64,000 nucleotides of DNA from Ehretia macrophylla (taxonomy: Eukaryota > Streptophyta > Magnoliopsida > Boraginales > Ehretiaceae), in contig CM075772.1 in assembly GCA_037974665.1 (NCBI GenBank), forward strand, positions 36,495,052-36,559,051, given 5' to 3'. A program made the position numbers and the translations under genes. The first letter of the stretch is position 1. The number at the start of each line of letters is the position of its first letter. The notes below the pieces were generated by a model. That model was not told where the DNA came from and did not search any database. It was given only the letters and a program-made list of their open reading frames with translations. This document shows positions 37,666 to 50,520 of the stretch, one piece after another.

Positions 37666-40600
37666 AAAACAATTGCGCCCACGCAATTCCTACCTGGTCA
37701 ACAAACAACTCCGGATACTGATCCCGAACCTGGTCCTCTCTTTCCCAAGTTGCTTCCTCAAACCCATGATGATTCCACAGAACCTTTACTAACGGAATAC
37801 TCTTCCTGCGAAGCTCCTGAACTTTCCGATCCACAATTCGAATCGGTTTCTCTTCATAAGACAACTTCTCTTCAATCTGCAAAGGCTCTGGTTCAAGTAC
37901 ATGTGAAGGGTCTGGATGGTACTTCTTCAACATAGACACGTGGAACACATCGTGCAGTCTCGACAAGCTCGGAGGCAAAGCTAACCGATAAGCCAAAGGA
38001 CATACCTTTTCGGTGATCTTATACGGACCCACATACCTGGGACTAAGCTTCCCGCTCTTACCATGTCAAATCAATCCCTTCCGTGGGGAAATCTTAAGAA
38101 ACACCCAATCTCCCAAAGCAAACTCAAGATCCCGATGGTGCTTATCCGCATAACTCTTCTGACGGCTCTGGGCTGTAAGCATACGCTGGCGAATAAGGTG
38201 AACATTAGCTACCATCTTAATCATCTCAGGTAACACAGTCGGATCAACTGTTCTCCTCCCTCCAACCCCTTCCCAATCTAATGGGCATCTGCACTTCCGA
38301 CCATACCACGCCTCGTAGAGAGCTATACCTATAGTAGATTGATAACTATTGTTGTAGGCGAACTCCGCTAAAGGCAATAACTCCTCGCAATTCTTCCCAA
38401 AGTCAAGCACACATGCCCGAAGCATGTCTTCCAAGATCCTGATGGTTCTCTCAGACTGGCCATCAGTTTGCGGATGATATGCAGTACTGAAGCTCAACTT
38501 AGTTCCCATGGCCTCTTGTAACTTCTGCAAAAAATGAGATCTGAATCTGGGATCCCTATCTGACACTATACTCTATGGCACACCATGCAATCTCACAATA
38601 TTAGCAACATAAAGCTCAGCTAGCTTATCAAGGCTATCCTGTTTGTTCACAGGAATAAAATGTGTAACTTTAGTCAAGCGGTCCACAACAACCCAAACAG
38701 AATCACATCCTCTCGGAGATCTAGGAAGATCGGTCACAAGGTCCATTGTTATATGTACCCACTTCCATTGCGGAATCGACAACGGCTGTAGAAGTCCGGC
38801 TGGCCTCTAATGCTCAACTTTAACCCTCTGACAAGTCAAACATCTGGATACATACCCAGCAATCTCCCTCTTCATATTGTTCCACCAGAAGTGTTGTTTC
38901 AAATCTCTATACATTTTTGTACTGCCCGGGTGAATCGTATACCTCGAATTATGTGCCTCGGACAGGATCTCATTCTTCAAAGTCGGATCATCAGGAACAC
39001 ATACTCTATCCTTGAATCTGAAGATGCCATCTGCATGTAATTTAAACTCCGACACTCCCCCTTTTGATTTTTCTTGGATCTTCAAGATGTGAGGATCAGT
39101 ATTTTGAGCCTCTCTGATCTGTGCTAGCAACCCTGACTGAATCTGCAAACTAGCAAATCGAATCCCTACCTCAGTAGCTTCTGGTTTTTAGGAACACATT
39201 TCTTCCAAAGTCTCCCAATCCTTGATAATTAAGCTTGCAACAGTAGCCTTTCGGCTCAAAGCATCAGCAACAACATTTGCCTTACCTGGCACGTAGTTAA
39301 TAGAACAGTTGTAACCACCCAATAGCTCTAGCCATCTCCGCTGCCTCATATTCAGATCCTTCTGTGAAAACAAATACTTGAGACTCTTGTGGTCAGTAAA
39401 AATTTCAAATCTGCAACACCACAAGTAATGACGCCACTTCTTCAAAGCAAACACAACTGCAGCTAACTCAAGATCATGTGTAGGGTAATTGACTTCATAA
39501 GGTTTCAACTTCCTAGAAGCATAGGCAATCACCTTACCATTCTGCATTAAAACACAGCCCAATCCTTCCTTAGATGCATCACTGTAGACAACAAAGTTCT
39601 CTGTTCCTTCAGGTAAAGCTAGTATAGGAGCTGTAGTTAGTCTCTTCTTCAATTCTTAGAAACTGGATTCACATTTGGCATCCCAGTTGTAAGCAACTTT
39701 CTTCCGAGTCAACTGGCTTAAAGGCCCAGAAATTTTGGAAAAGTCTTTAACAAATCTCCGGTACTAACCTGCCAATCCAAGAAAACTCCGAATCTCTGAC
39801 ACCGTCTCAGGTCTCTTCCAAGATGAAACAACTTCAATCTTAGCTGGGTCCACTGAAATTCCTCGATCTGAAATGATATGGCCTAGAAAAGATATTTGAT
39901 TCAACCAGAACTCACACTTGCTGAATTTAGCAAAAAGCTTGTTTTCCTGCAAAGTCTGAAGCACAATCCTCAAGTGTTGCTCATGTTCAGCCTCGTTCTT
40001 CGAATACACTAAAATGTCGTCAATAAAGATCACGACAAACTGATCAAGGTAAGGCCGAAAAACCCTCTGCATCAAGTCCATGAATGCGGCTGGTGTATTC
40101 GTCAAACCAAACAGCAAAACATATTCATAGTGGCCAAATCTAGTCCGGAATGCCGTCTTCGGTATATCGTCACTCCGAATTCTCAATTGATAGTAACCCT
40201 GCCTCAAGTCAAATTTGGAGTAAACACTCGCACCCTGCAACTGGTCAAACAATTCTTCAATCAACGGCAAGGGGTATTTATTCTTAATCGTGACTTGATT
40301 AAGTCCCCTGTAATCAATACATAATCGTAGCGTGCCGTCTTTCTTTCTCACAAACAACACAGGCGCACCCCACGGTGAAGAACAAGGTTGTATAAACCCT
40401 TTCTCAAGCAAATTCTGAAGCTGAATTTTTAACTCCTGAAGTTCAGCCGATGCCATTCTATAAGGACTCCTAGAAATTGGCGCAGTGCCTGGCACAAGAT
40501 CAATCACGAACTCAATCTCCCTATCCGGTGGTAAACCCGGTAATTCCTCATGAAATACACCAGGGAAGTCTCTAACAATCGGAACCTCATTCAAACTCAA

Positions 40601-42277
40601 CTTATCAGCAGGCTGATTGATCAAATAAGCTAAGTAAGCTTCACAACCGCTCTTCAACATCTTAGAAGTCTTGATCGCTGATAAAAGTGGAATTCGGGTA
40701 GCCCTGCAGTTCCCAACAATCTCTAGTACCGGTAGGTCAGGAACCTGAAGATAAACAATCTTTGTTCTACAATCCAACTGAGCATAATACTTTCCCAACC
40801 ATTCCATTCCCAAAATGATTTCAAAGTGATGGAATGGCAATATAATTAAATCAGCAGGAAATTTACGGTTCTCAATACATATATCACAAGATTTGCAAAT
40901 AGACTCAGTAACAAATTTTGCACCCAAAGGAGTACTAACTTCAACTTCATGAGGCAATTTGTCAATGCAAACATTCAAAAATCGTGCACATGCAGGAGTT
41001 ATAAACGAATGTGTAGCTCCGGGATCAATCAAAACTTTAACTGGCTGAGTATTGAGAAGAAAAGTACCTTCCACTATAGCTGTAGTATCGGGCAGCTCCT
41101 CCGCATCTAGTGCAAAGACCCTAGCCTGAACTCTCTGTGCTGGACGTGCACCTGCAGCCCTATTCTGAACACCTTGGCCTCCACCACGGCCCTGAACATT
41201 ATTATACTTAGGGCAATCTCTCACCCTATGGTCATCACTGCCACAACCCGTACATTTACCACTCTTCCTCCAGCAATTAGCCTCAATATGCCCCGATCGA
41301 TTACAATAATTACACTGCTGATTTTGCCTAACTGCAGTGTCTCCCGTAGGTGCTGGGGCTCTAGCAGTACTAGGAACTATACCTCCCTACTGGGGTCTAG
41401 TCACAGCTGGCCTAGCCTGAATCTGCTGCTGTGGCTGATACGGGCATTGCTGAGGAACCTGTGCAGAAGTCTGATACTGCCTCGGCTGACTCTAGCTGCT
41501 CTGGCCCAAATACTGTTTCTTACTCGGCTGACTGCTCTCCGTTAACATCTCAGCTTTCCGTTTCTCAAACTTCGAGGCTTCCTGGAATGCCTCGGGAAAA
41601 GTAGTGCAGGTCTGCCCAGTCAAATGCAACTGAATATCCATTCTCAGCCCACGAACAAAACTATGAATCATCTTCCTAGCCGGCCATACCAACTCGGGCA
41701 TATGCCTCGACAGACTAACAAACCTTGCCTGGTACTGTGCACCAGTCATATTTCCCTGCTTCAGGGCCACAAACTCATCCTCCCGCCTTTCCATAGCCAT
41801 CTCGAGAATATACTTATCCCGAAACTCACTCACAAAATCATCCCATAAATGTGGAACATCCTCACAATCCCACCTTATCCTGACAGTATTCCACCACTGC
41901 TCTGCATCACCCTCAAATAGGAATGACGCATAATCTATTCTTGCCTCATCAGTGTACCTCAAAGCGGTGAAAATTTTCTCAACATGATTAATCCATCTCT
42001 CGGCTGCCTCATCATCCGGCTCTCCAAAGAACTTTCCCGGCTCGTGCCTCAGAAATTTTTCTAGCTGGTTATTCTTAACTCTATACCCCTGTCCACCAGG
42101 ATTAGCTTGATTCCCCTGGGGATTATTCCTGTCCTGCCTCTACTCATGCAGTACCTGTGTAATCCGGTCTACTGCAGTAGTCATAGTAGCCATAAACTGC
42201 TCAGGCAACGGCTGTTGACCCTGTTCTGCTGCCTCTTCATCTGATCCTATACCTTGAGTACCACGACGTGGCGGCAT
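37664..42277 (-). pseudogene. Element E gag-pol with chromodomain, one frame with nine stops
   Basis: A polyprotein frame of about 1,538 codons starting at ATG 42277 (MPPRRGTQG). In order: capsid with EQWWNTV (about 41880), two intact CX2CX4HX4C knuckles (about 41220-41320), protease DPGATHSFI (about 41010), RT with FIDD (about 40030) but a codon missing at the MPFGLTN box (LFGLTN), RNase H YSDAS (about 39590), integrase HHCC (about 38820-38960) and DDE (about 38450-38780), and chromodomain (about 37690-37860). All parts share one frame. Nine stops interrupt it, at 42140-42142, 41492-41494, 41387-41389, 39764-39766, 39656-39658, 39188-39190, 38807-38809, 38573-38575 and 38066-38068. I saw no net frameshift. 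It is dead as a protein source but only lightly eroded. Confidence 0.93.
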
Positions 42278-42571
42278 AGTAGCAATTTCACAATAGCTGG
42301 CAACATTTTAAAGCAGTTTATAGACAGAAATATAGCACATAAGATTAGATAACACTCAAGTCAATAACAATCCAACATTCTAACATGCAATTCACATAAC
42401 ACAAGTTTGACATGCCAAACTAATTCACTTTAAACACATAAGCACTACAAGTTCACAAAGTCATGCTATAACATTTTCTTTCCACTTAACAATTATACAA
42501 TAATATTCTACCATTTTGGACCTTTACCCTACAGACCGAGAAATATATCCCGGCTCAAGCAAGACTATCAT

Positions 42572-42583
42572 GCTCTGATACCA
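42572..42583 (-). other. Primer-binding site of element E, tRNA-iMet type
   Basis: The + strand GCTCTGATACCA is the exact complement of TGGTATCAGAGC, the common plant tRNA-iMet PBS. Eight bases separate it from the 5' LTR. Confidence 0.9.
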
Positions 42584-42591
42584 CCTAAAGA

Positions 42592-44855
42592 TGTCACGCC
42601 CCGACCCGACCCCGCAAAAGGCCAAGCCCGGACCCGACACACGGACGGAGCCTCCTCTGTACCGCGGACGATCCGAAAACCCTAAAATCAATATAACACT
42701 TGCGAAAGCCATATAATAAACAAAACAAGCCAACTTTCTTATTATCCAACTTTCCAAACCAAAAATGATATGCATACTACACAAGTATTGATGCCACTAA
42801 CCAATTCCATTAGCATGCATTTTCTTACTAGTCACAAGAGTATAAGTTTACAACTTTACATTCTTTCAACCCATACAACATAGGACCGTAGAGGCCTCAA
42901 ACTAGAAAATACATACAAGGCTACAAGCCTCAAAATTAAGCGACCTCCACACAATATACATGACAAGTAAGGTTCGCACAAAAACTGGTAACCAACCACC
43001 AGCAAAGCAGAGAAGTGCTATCACGGAAATACCTCCACCTGCTCCTCCTCCTCTATTACCTCGAGAGGGTCTGCTTCAACTACTCCTGTAAAAACATAGT
43101 ATAGAGAGGAATAAGCAAAAACTATTGCTCAGCGAGGGCAATTAGTCTCAAGGACGGAGATGAGAAGAGTATGCAATGCAATTAGCCAAGCAATACATAC
43201 AAATCATATAAAGATACAACCAAAGCCAACAATAAAGCAAGGCAAGTATTTAAAGCTGCAAACACTCATTCAAAGGATACGATACTCTTTTCACGAGCAA
43301 CTTTCAAACACAAATTCGATGACGACGCGCCGGCCCAAACCACCTTATAACACCAGTTTGGAATACCCCGGAAGTATCCATCAACCTACGACCCAAATCT
43401 CCCTGGGAGGCAACCCAAGCGAGAAAGGGAATAGCAGCGGAGCTAGAGCAACCAACACTGGCAACCTGAGGCTACCCAGAGAGGCCCATCGCTCAAGCGC
43501 GAGACACTATGCAATGCAAGACTCGATACAAGGCGATAAACAAGCGATAAAGCCACACGTGGGAGAATAACAAAGTAGGTTACTCTCGCACGCAATAGCA
43601 GCAATTGATAAGCAATTCAATCCAAATCAAGTCAAACAAGTATTTCAAGTAACCCTAAGCATTCTATAGGCATAAAATCAAGAAAACAAGCAAAAACACA
43701 AACCGGCCCCAACTATCAAAACCCTACCATTTCCAAACGAGCCACGAGTTCTGGAAACCGACTTCGCCAAACTTCCTAGGTCACCATAAGGCACGTCTAA
43801 AGACCCCGAAACCTTACTTTACCCTAGAACTCGCGCAAAGCCCCGATTTCCCCCTTTCTCGTTTGAACTACAACTATAACAACCAAACACCCAACCAACG
43901 CCATAATCGCACCAAAAGTGCTTCCATGGCCTCCCGATACAATGCCAACACACAAAACGAGAAAATGCGAAAGTCGACCTAAACGACCCCGACTTCCAAC
44001 AAGGCTTAATTCCCGTTTTTCTCACTACGCAACCCAAACAAACCACACATTTAGGAATTCTAGCACACCTAGCACATTCCTACATCAACGGACAGCATAA
44101 CGGTGCAACTTTATCATTTCAAGGTTTTACTATTCATAAAACACTATTCAACATCCAAACTAAATTGTAATCTCAACATTTAACCGCAGAAAATGTTACA
44201 AAGCTATAAATACACGTTCTACAATAGCCAAGGAACATTCTAGAAGCATCAAAACGATTTAAATGACAATCTACGGATAAAATTGAAAAATTGCAAAGTT
44301 GATACACTTAACATTTAAATGCGCAAATAACATGATTCCTTCACCTCAGGTACTCCTAGTCACTAGGAAAACTATGCTAGTTGCCTCGAAAATCACCCCG
44401 CACGAGCTCACACGAAGATTGAACGATTGGAAGGTTGAAAGGTTTTTTTTTTCCTTGGAGCTCACGGCCTGCTCTTCTCTGTTCAGCTGCTATATATATA
44501 TTTTTTATTTTGCTTAGTTAATTGCTTATTTAAGTGCTAAATAGTCAAATGGTCAAAGGTCTAGGTCAAACAACTTAAAACTTGGTCAAAGGCCCTATTT
44601 TTGTGCATTTTTAAGCTCAAGAACTAACACCAATTAAATTTTCAGCTAGCATCAATTAAAATATAAAATTTAAGTCATCTAAATACTAGTTTCACTATTT
44701 GCTGAGGACTAAAAACCGTTCTCTAGCTATCGCTCCCTAAATGCAATGCACGTTGCGACAGTAAAGAAATAACAATTAATTCTAAAAGAATTTAAGGAAA
44801 TATAATTTCCAAAATAATAAACAAGAAATTTCACATTCCGGGCTCGGGTATTACA
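42592..44855 (-). repeat. 5' LTR of element E (2.26 kb)
   Basis: It runs from TGTCACGCCCC to GGGTATTACA and is a near-copy of 35377-37652. The shared box is at about 43340-43515. The stem-loop at 43114-43129 reads AGCAA / TTGCT with a 6-nt loop, in the context CCCTCGCTGAG on the element strand. The frame 43160-43570 is open by chance across the box. Confidence 0.92.
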
Positions 44856-44860
44856 TAGCT

Positions 44861-45694
44861 CCTAAGTAACTTGCATGTCTTGAAGAACCTTTGGATTAAG
44901 AACTTAAGCTATGGAGTGTAGGATTTCATCTAGGGCCGAGAGAGAGAGAGGAAAAATGAGAGAGTGAGAGAAGAATGAGGGCAAGAAAGAAGAATGAAAG
45001 AAAAATGAAAAGCTTGATGGGTATTGATGCTTGTGTCGGCCTTGAGCTTGTAAATTTCAGACTTTTGTGTCTTCAAGGAGCATGTTTGAATCACCTAGTA
45101 TGGGCATGGAGTGTGTGTAGAGATGGTGGAGCTTTGGGTAGAGTTTTGAGCCAAATTTTTTATGCTTGTGTCATAAACTTGTCATAAAATGTCCAAGTTT
45201 AATTTTGAATCATGCAAGGCAAGCACAAATGCAAGAAAGTGGTTGGCCAAGGCATTGCAAAATTATGAATTTTGTCATCTTTTGAGCATTATTTAATTGT
45301 GTGTTTGGGATATGCAAAGGAATAAAGAATAAAGAATAAGAATGTCTAGCTTTTTGTGAGATTTTGTCTTCTAGTGAGTTGAATTAGCATTTTAATATTA
45401 GTTAGTGGAGTTTGTAGGATTAATCAATGATCTAGTGCTTCGTGTAAGATACTTTCTTGATTAGTGTGCGGGCATGCTTTCCTAGGTCTAGGGCACGCAC
45501 TATGAGGCAAGGCACGAACTACGAGATAAATGCACATTTCTCAAGTAAATGCACGCAACCTTAAATGTATGCACGTAATTTAATGCAAGGCACACAAAAC
45601 AAAACATGACTCTTCAACCTAGGTCAAGGCACGCAAATCTATATTAGGGTACACAAAACGAGGTATTACACGTAAATCGAGGTCGGGCCTTACA
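44861..45694 (-). repeat. LTR2, right part, continuing after element E
   Basis: It resumes at CCTAAGTAACTTGC exactly where 35376 broke off and ends GGGCCTTACA, followed by the polypurine tract of F. With 32622-35376 it makes an LTR of about 3589 bp. Confidence 0.9.
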
Positions 45695-45708
45695 TCCTCC
45701 CCTCCCTT
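45695..45708 (-). other. Polypurine tract of internal region F
   Basis: A pyrimidine-only run on the + strand next to LTR2, better preserved in G content than that of D. Confidence 0.75.
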
Positions 45709-45735
45709 AAAAGAATTTCATCCCGAAATTCAATA

Positions 45736-48700
45736 TTACCTTTGAAATAAAGCTGGATACTGTTGCTCCATCTGGTCTCGCCTTTCTCACGTTGCTTCTT
45801 CAACTCCATGATGATCCCACAACACTTTCACCATCGGTATAGATTTGCTGCGCAACTCCTGATCTTGCTGGTCTAGGATCCGAATGGGCTTCTCTTCATA
45901 AGACAAGTTCTCCCGAAGGTGCAACGGCTCTGGGTCCAAGATATGGGATGGATCAGGGTGATACTTCCGCAACATAGAAACATGAAAGACGTCGTGAATA
46001 TTGGAGAGGTTTTGGGGTAGTGCCAGGCAATATGTCAATTTACTAACCTTCTCAATTATCTCAAATGGTTCTACAAACCTCGGGCTCAAGTTTTCACCCT
46101 TGCCGTGCTTAATCAGTCCCTCCGGGGTGATATCTTCAAGAACACCTTGTCGTTGACCTCAAACTCTAGGCTTCTTCTCCGTCGGTCTGCGTAACTTTTT
46201 TGCCTGCTTTGGGCGGTAAGCATCCGTTTTCGGATGAGGTGGATATTATTAACAGTCTTCATAAGTTCAGGTAGAAGGGTCGGGTCAAAAGTCTTCGTCT
46301 CACGTACTTCATACCAGTAAATTGAGAATCGACACTTACGTCCATACAATGCCTTAAATGGGGCCATCCCGATAGTGGCTTGATAACTATTATTATAAGC
46401 GAATTCCGCTAAAGACAGATATTTCTCCCAACCTTTCACGAAGTCTAAAACACACGCCCTCAGCATATCCTCCGGAATCTAAATAGTTCTCTCAGATTGT
46501 CCATCAGTCTGAGGGTGATAAGCCGTGCTGAAACTCAACTTCTTTCCCAAAGCTTCTAGCAATCTTTTCCAAAATCGGGAAGTAAAACGAGGATCCCTAT
46601 CCAATACAATACTCACAGGCATCCCGTTCAACCTTACAATATCCGCCACATACATATCTCCTAGTTTCTCAAGACTATCCTCCTTGTTCATCGGTAAGAA
46701 GTGTGCTGACTTAGTCAATCTATCCACTATGACCCAAACGGCGTCATGACCCTTTTGTGACCTGGGCAGGTCCATAACAAAGCCATAGTTATATGTTCCC
46801 ATTTCCATTGAGGAATTTCCAACGGCTGAAGTAAACCTGCTGGTCGTTGATGTTATGCTTTGACTCTCTGGCAAGTCAAACACCGTGCCACAAACTCTAC
46901 AATCTCTCTCTTCATATTATTCTACCAATAATGTTGCTTCAAATCCCGATACATCTTTGTTCCGCCGGGGTAAATAGTGTATCTTGAATTATGGGCTTCT
47001 TCAAGAATCTTCTTTTTCAGCTCTGGCTCATTAGGAACACAAATTCGATTCCTAAACCTCCAAATACCATCATCGTGAAACTTGAAATCTGTGTTGCTTT
47101 CTTCAATCTTCTGAAACTGTTGGTCTTTTTGTTGAGCCTCTCATAATTTAGACAACAATGTCGCTTGAACTTATGTAGTGGCAAAAAGTAACCCTTTTTG
47201 TGTCAATTGTGGTTTCCACCAGAATGCTTCCTCTAACAACTCATGCACCTTAACTTCCAGTTTACCATGCTCATTTTCTGACTTAAGGCATCTGCAACTA
47301 CATTTGCTTTACTGGGCACATAATTGATTGTACAATTATAATCATCCAAAAGCTCCATCCACTGTCTTTGCCTCATGTTCAACTCTTTTTGTGAGAACAA
47401 GTATTTCAAGCTCTTGTGATCAGTAAACACCTCGAACTTGTTACCCCATAGATAGTGCATCCACTTCTTTAGTGCAAACACAATAGCCGCTAACTCCAAA
47501 TCATGAGTCGGGTAATTCAATTCATACGGCTTCTGTTTCCTAGAAGCATACGCAATCACTCTACCATTTTGCATCAACACACAACCCAGTCCTTCATTCG
47601 AAGCAACGCTATAGATTACAAAACCTTGACTCCCTTCAGGCAATGCAAGAACAGGTGCGGTAGTCAATCTTCTCTCCAATTCTTGGAAACTGTTCTCACA
47701 CTTGTCATCCCATACGAACTTTGTTTTCTTTTGAGTGAGCTTTATAAGTGGTCCTGCGATTTTTGAGAAATCCTTCACGAACCTCCGATAATAGTCGGCT
47801 ACACCAAGAAAACTCCGAACCTCTGTAACGTTTTCCGGCTTCTTCCAAGACATCACTGCTTCTATCTTTGTTGGATCTACTGCTATTCCCTCTTGAGATA
47901 TGATGTGCCCTGGAAATGCAATCTGCTGCAACCAAAATTCGCATTTGGTAAACTTCGTATACAATTGATGCTCTCGAACTCTCTGCAGTACCAATCGCAG
48001 ATGTTGTTCATGCTCAGCCTCAGATTTCGAGTATACCAAAATATCATCAATGAAGATCACCACAAATTGGTCCAAGTTGGGTTGAAACACCCTGTGCATC
48101 AAGTCCATAAAAGTTGCAGCGGCATTAGTTAGCCCAAATGGCATCACCACATATTCATAATGCTCATATCTCGTCCTGAAAGCCATTTTAGGCACATCTT
48201 CCTTTTTGATCCGCAACTGATAGTACCCTTGCCTCAAGTCGAGCTTCGAATACACTTTAGCTCCCTGAAGTTGATCAAATAACTCGTCGATCAGTGGAAG
48301 TGGGTATTTATTCTTGACAGTCACTTGGTTCAATCCTCGGTAATCAATGCATAGCCTCAACGTTCCGTCTTCCTTCTTTACAAATAGGACTGGCGCGCCC
48401 CACAGAGAAGAGCTTGGTTGAACAAACCCCTTCTTCAACAATCCTTGCAATTGGTCCTTCAATTCTTTTAGTTCGGCTGGTGCCATACGATAGGGAGCTT
48501 TAGATATCGGCTGGGTACTAGGCAGTAATTCTATAATGAACTCGATCTCCCGATTTAGGGGTAAACCGGGCAATTCTTCTGGAAACACATCCGCATAATC
48601 TTTAATCACTGGCATCTCCTCCAACTTAGCTTTGTCCGACAGCTTGTTGATGAGGTAAGCTAAGTATCCACTACATCCTTTTCTCAAGGACTTCACTGCT

Positions 48701-50242
48701 TTTGTAGATGAAATGATAGAACTCCCGATGAAGTCTCTTCGACCTATTACCTCCAATATTGGTTGACCAGGTATCTGGAATGTTACAATCTTTGTCCGGA
48801 AATCTAGTTGGGCATGATTCTTTGCCAGCAGTCCATCCCTAAAATGACTTCATAGTCTCGAAAAGGTAGTATAATAAGATTGGCTGAGAATTCCTTATCT
48901 TTAATTTGGATTTTACATGCTTTACAAGCTGAGCTAGTAACAAGTTTAGAACCCATCGGAGTACCAACTTTTGCTTCGTAAGGCAAACATACAACTTTCA
49001 GTTTCACATGTTGCACACATAAGGGAATAATAAATTAATGAGTAGCGCCTGGATCAATTAGCACCCTAACAGGTTGATTCAGTATCAAGAATGTACCTTC
49101 AACAATAGCAGTCTCCTCAGGAAGCTCCTCGCACTCAAGAGCATAAGCTCGAGCCTAAACTCTAGGGACTGGAGTCTTGCCTCTACCAACTGGTTTAATC
49201 TGATTTTGTCCTCCTTGCCATTTAGGGCAATCCTTGATCTGATGCTAATCACTGCCACACCGCACACATCGTCCTAACTTCTTCCAGTACTAGGCCTCGA
49301 TATGCCCCTTCTTGTCACAATAAGAACAGTTGATAGACTGAGTAGCAGGTGAACTACCTGTGGATCCGCAAGTGGAAGAGGCTGATGGTGCTTTAGTCGG
49401 GCCACGGTTATTAACTGGTCTGTCTGGCTCTGGCCCTGACTGCGACTCTGACGCTGGAATTTCCTCTGTTGACCTGGAGGCTGATATGGTTTCTTGTTCG
49501 ACTAGCTCGAACCGGCTCTATCAAGTTTCCTTTTCTCAACTCGGGAAGCAGTAGCAAGGAGAGCAAAATAGGTATTGAAGTCATATGAAGCCAACTGGTC
49601 CAGAATTTCTGGCCTCAATCCAGTCATAAATTTTCACATCTTCGCCTCAGGGGTACAGACCATGTATGGAGCATAGCCGGACAGTAGGTCAAAACGAGCC
49701 TCGTACTAGGCCACCGTCATGTTACCCAAGTTCAAATGCATGAATTCCTTAATCTGCCTCTGCCTGGAAACCGTCGGTACGTATTTTTCCTTGAAAGCCT
49801 TAACGAAATTACCCCACAAGCGAGGTGTATGATCAGTTTCCCAAAGTGCCTCCACAGTGTGCTATCAATGCTCAGCATCCCCGTGCAACAGAAACACAGT
49901 GAATTCCACCTTTTCTTCATCAGTATAGTCAAGTGGCCTGAAAATCCTCTCGATCTCAGACATCCAAGCCTCTGCCTTTACATCATCAGCTTCCCCGTGG
50001 AATTTGGACGAGCGAAAGTCAAGAAACTCCCGTATTCTGCTATGTCTCCCATGGTTACCATCATTCCTATTGTTGTTGTTGTTTGCTTCACGTGCATCTT
50101 GACGTTCCATCACTCGCGACACGCGATCCATGGCATTCGCCATCATGTTAAACATAGCTATGTCGGGATTAGTTTGATAAGCATCTCCAGTCTCTTGAGG
50201 CTCACCGCTCCTATTAGTAGTACGGGTATTAGGGCTAGCCAT
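45736..50242 (-). pseudogene. Element F gag-pol with chromodomain, defective
   Basis: Sister of D, opening at ATG 50242 (MASPNTRTTNRS) and ending in QYPALFQR at 45736. Both tryptophans of the capsid AEHWWH box have become stops (TGA TAG, about 49863-49868). Protease has a stop in the ATHSF motif near 49037 and the same missing base as D (about 48829-48833). RT-RNase H is one long open frame (47233-48756) with intact FIDD, but the first RNase H catalytic Asp is Val (YSVAS, near 47610). A one-base loss near 47265 breaks RNase H from integrase, and a further shift lies near 46110-46120 before the chromodomain (45787-46089). At least four frame changes are present, so it is more eroded than D or E. 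Confidence 0.9.
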
Positions 50243-50497
50243 CTATAGGCACAGATTACAATGCACAATTTATTGGAATACGACAAGACAAGAATTTAAT
50301 GCATAAGATATGTAACATATAATTTTATATAGATACACAATTCTAGAAACAATTAAGACATGTTAATCACATAAGCACATAGAACATAGAAGGCACAATT
50401 AACATTATCACACAATATCACACATAAACAAGTCATCTCAATTACCTTAGGGCTTCTACCCATGATCTGAGAGTTAAACCCGGCTTAAGCAATCTAA

Positions 50498-50509
50498 GTA
50501 CTGATACCA
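50498..50509 (-). other. Primer-binding site of F
   Basis: The + strand GTACTGATACCA differs by two bases from the tRNA-iMet-type site of E. It lies 11 bases from LTR3. Confidence 0.8.
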
Positions 50510-50520
50510 TTCTTCTAGGG

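Larger units (their letters stand above)
35377..44855 (-). mobile_element. Element E: complete nested Tekay/Del-like chromovirus (9.48 kb)
   Basis: Two LTRs of about 2.27 kb, a good PBS, a single-frame gag-pol and a polypurine tract are all present, inserted in LTR2 of the D/F array. The LTRs are nearly identical by eye apart from a 16-bp indel near 35529 and scattered substitutions. The flanking repeat is GAGCT/TAGCT. E is the most complete autonomous element in the window and younger than the array it interrupts. Confidence 0.92.
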
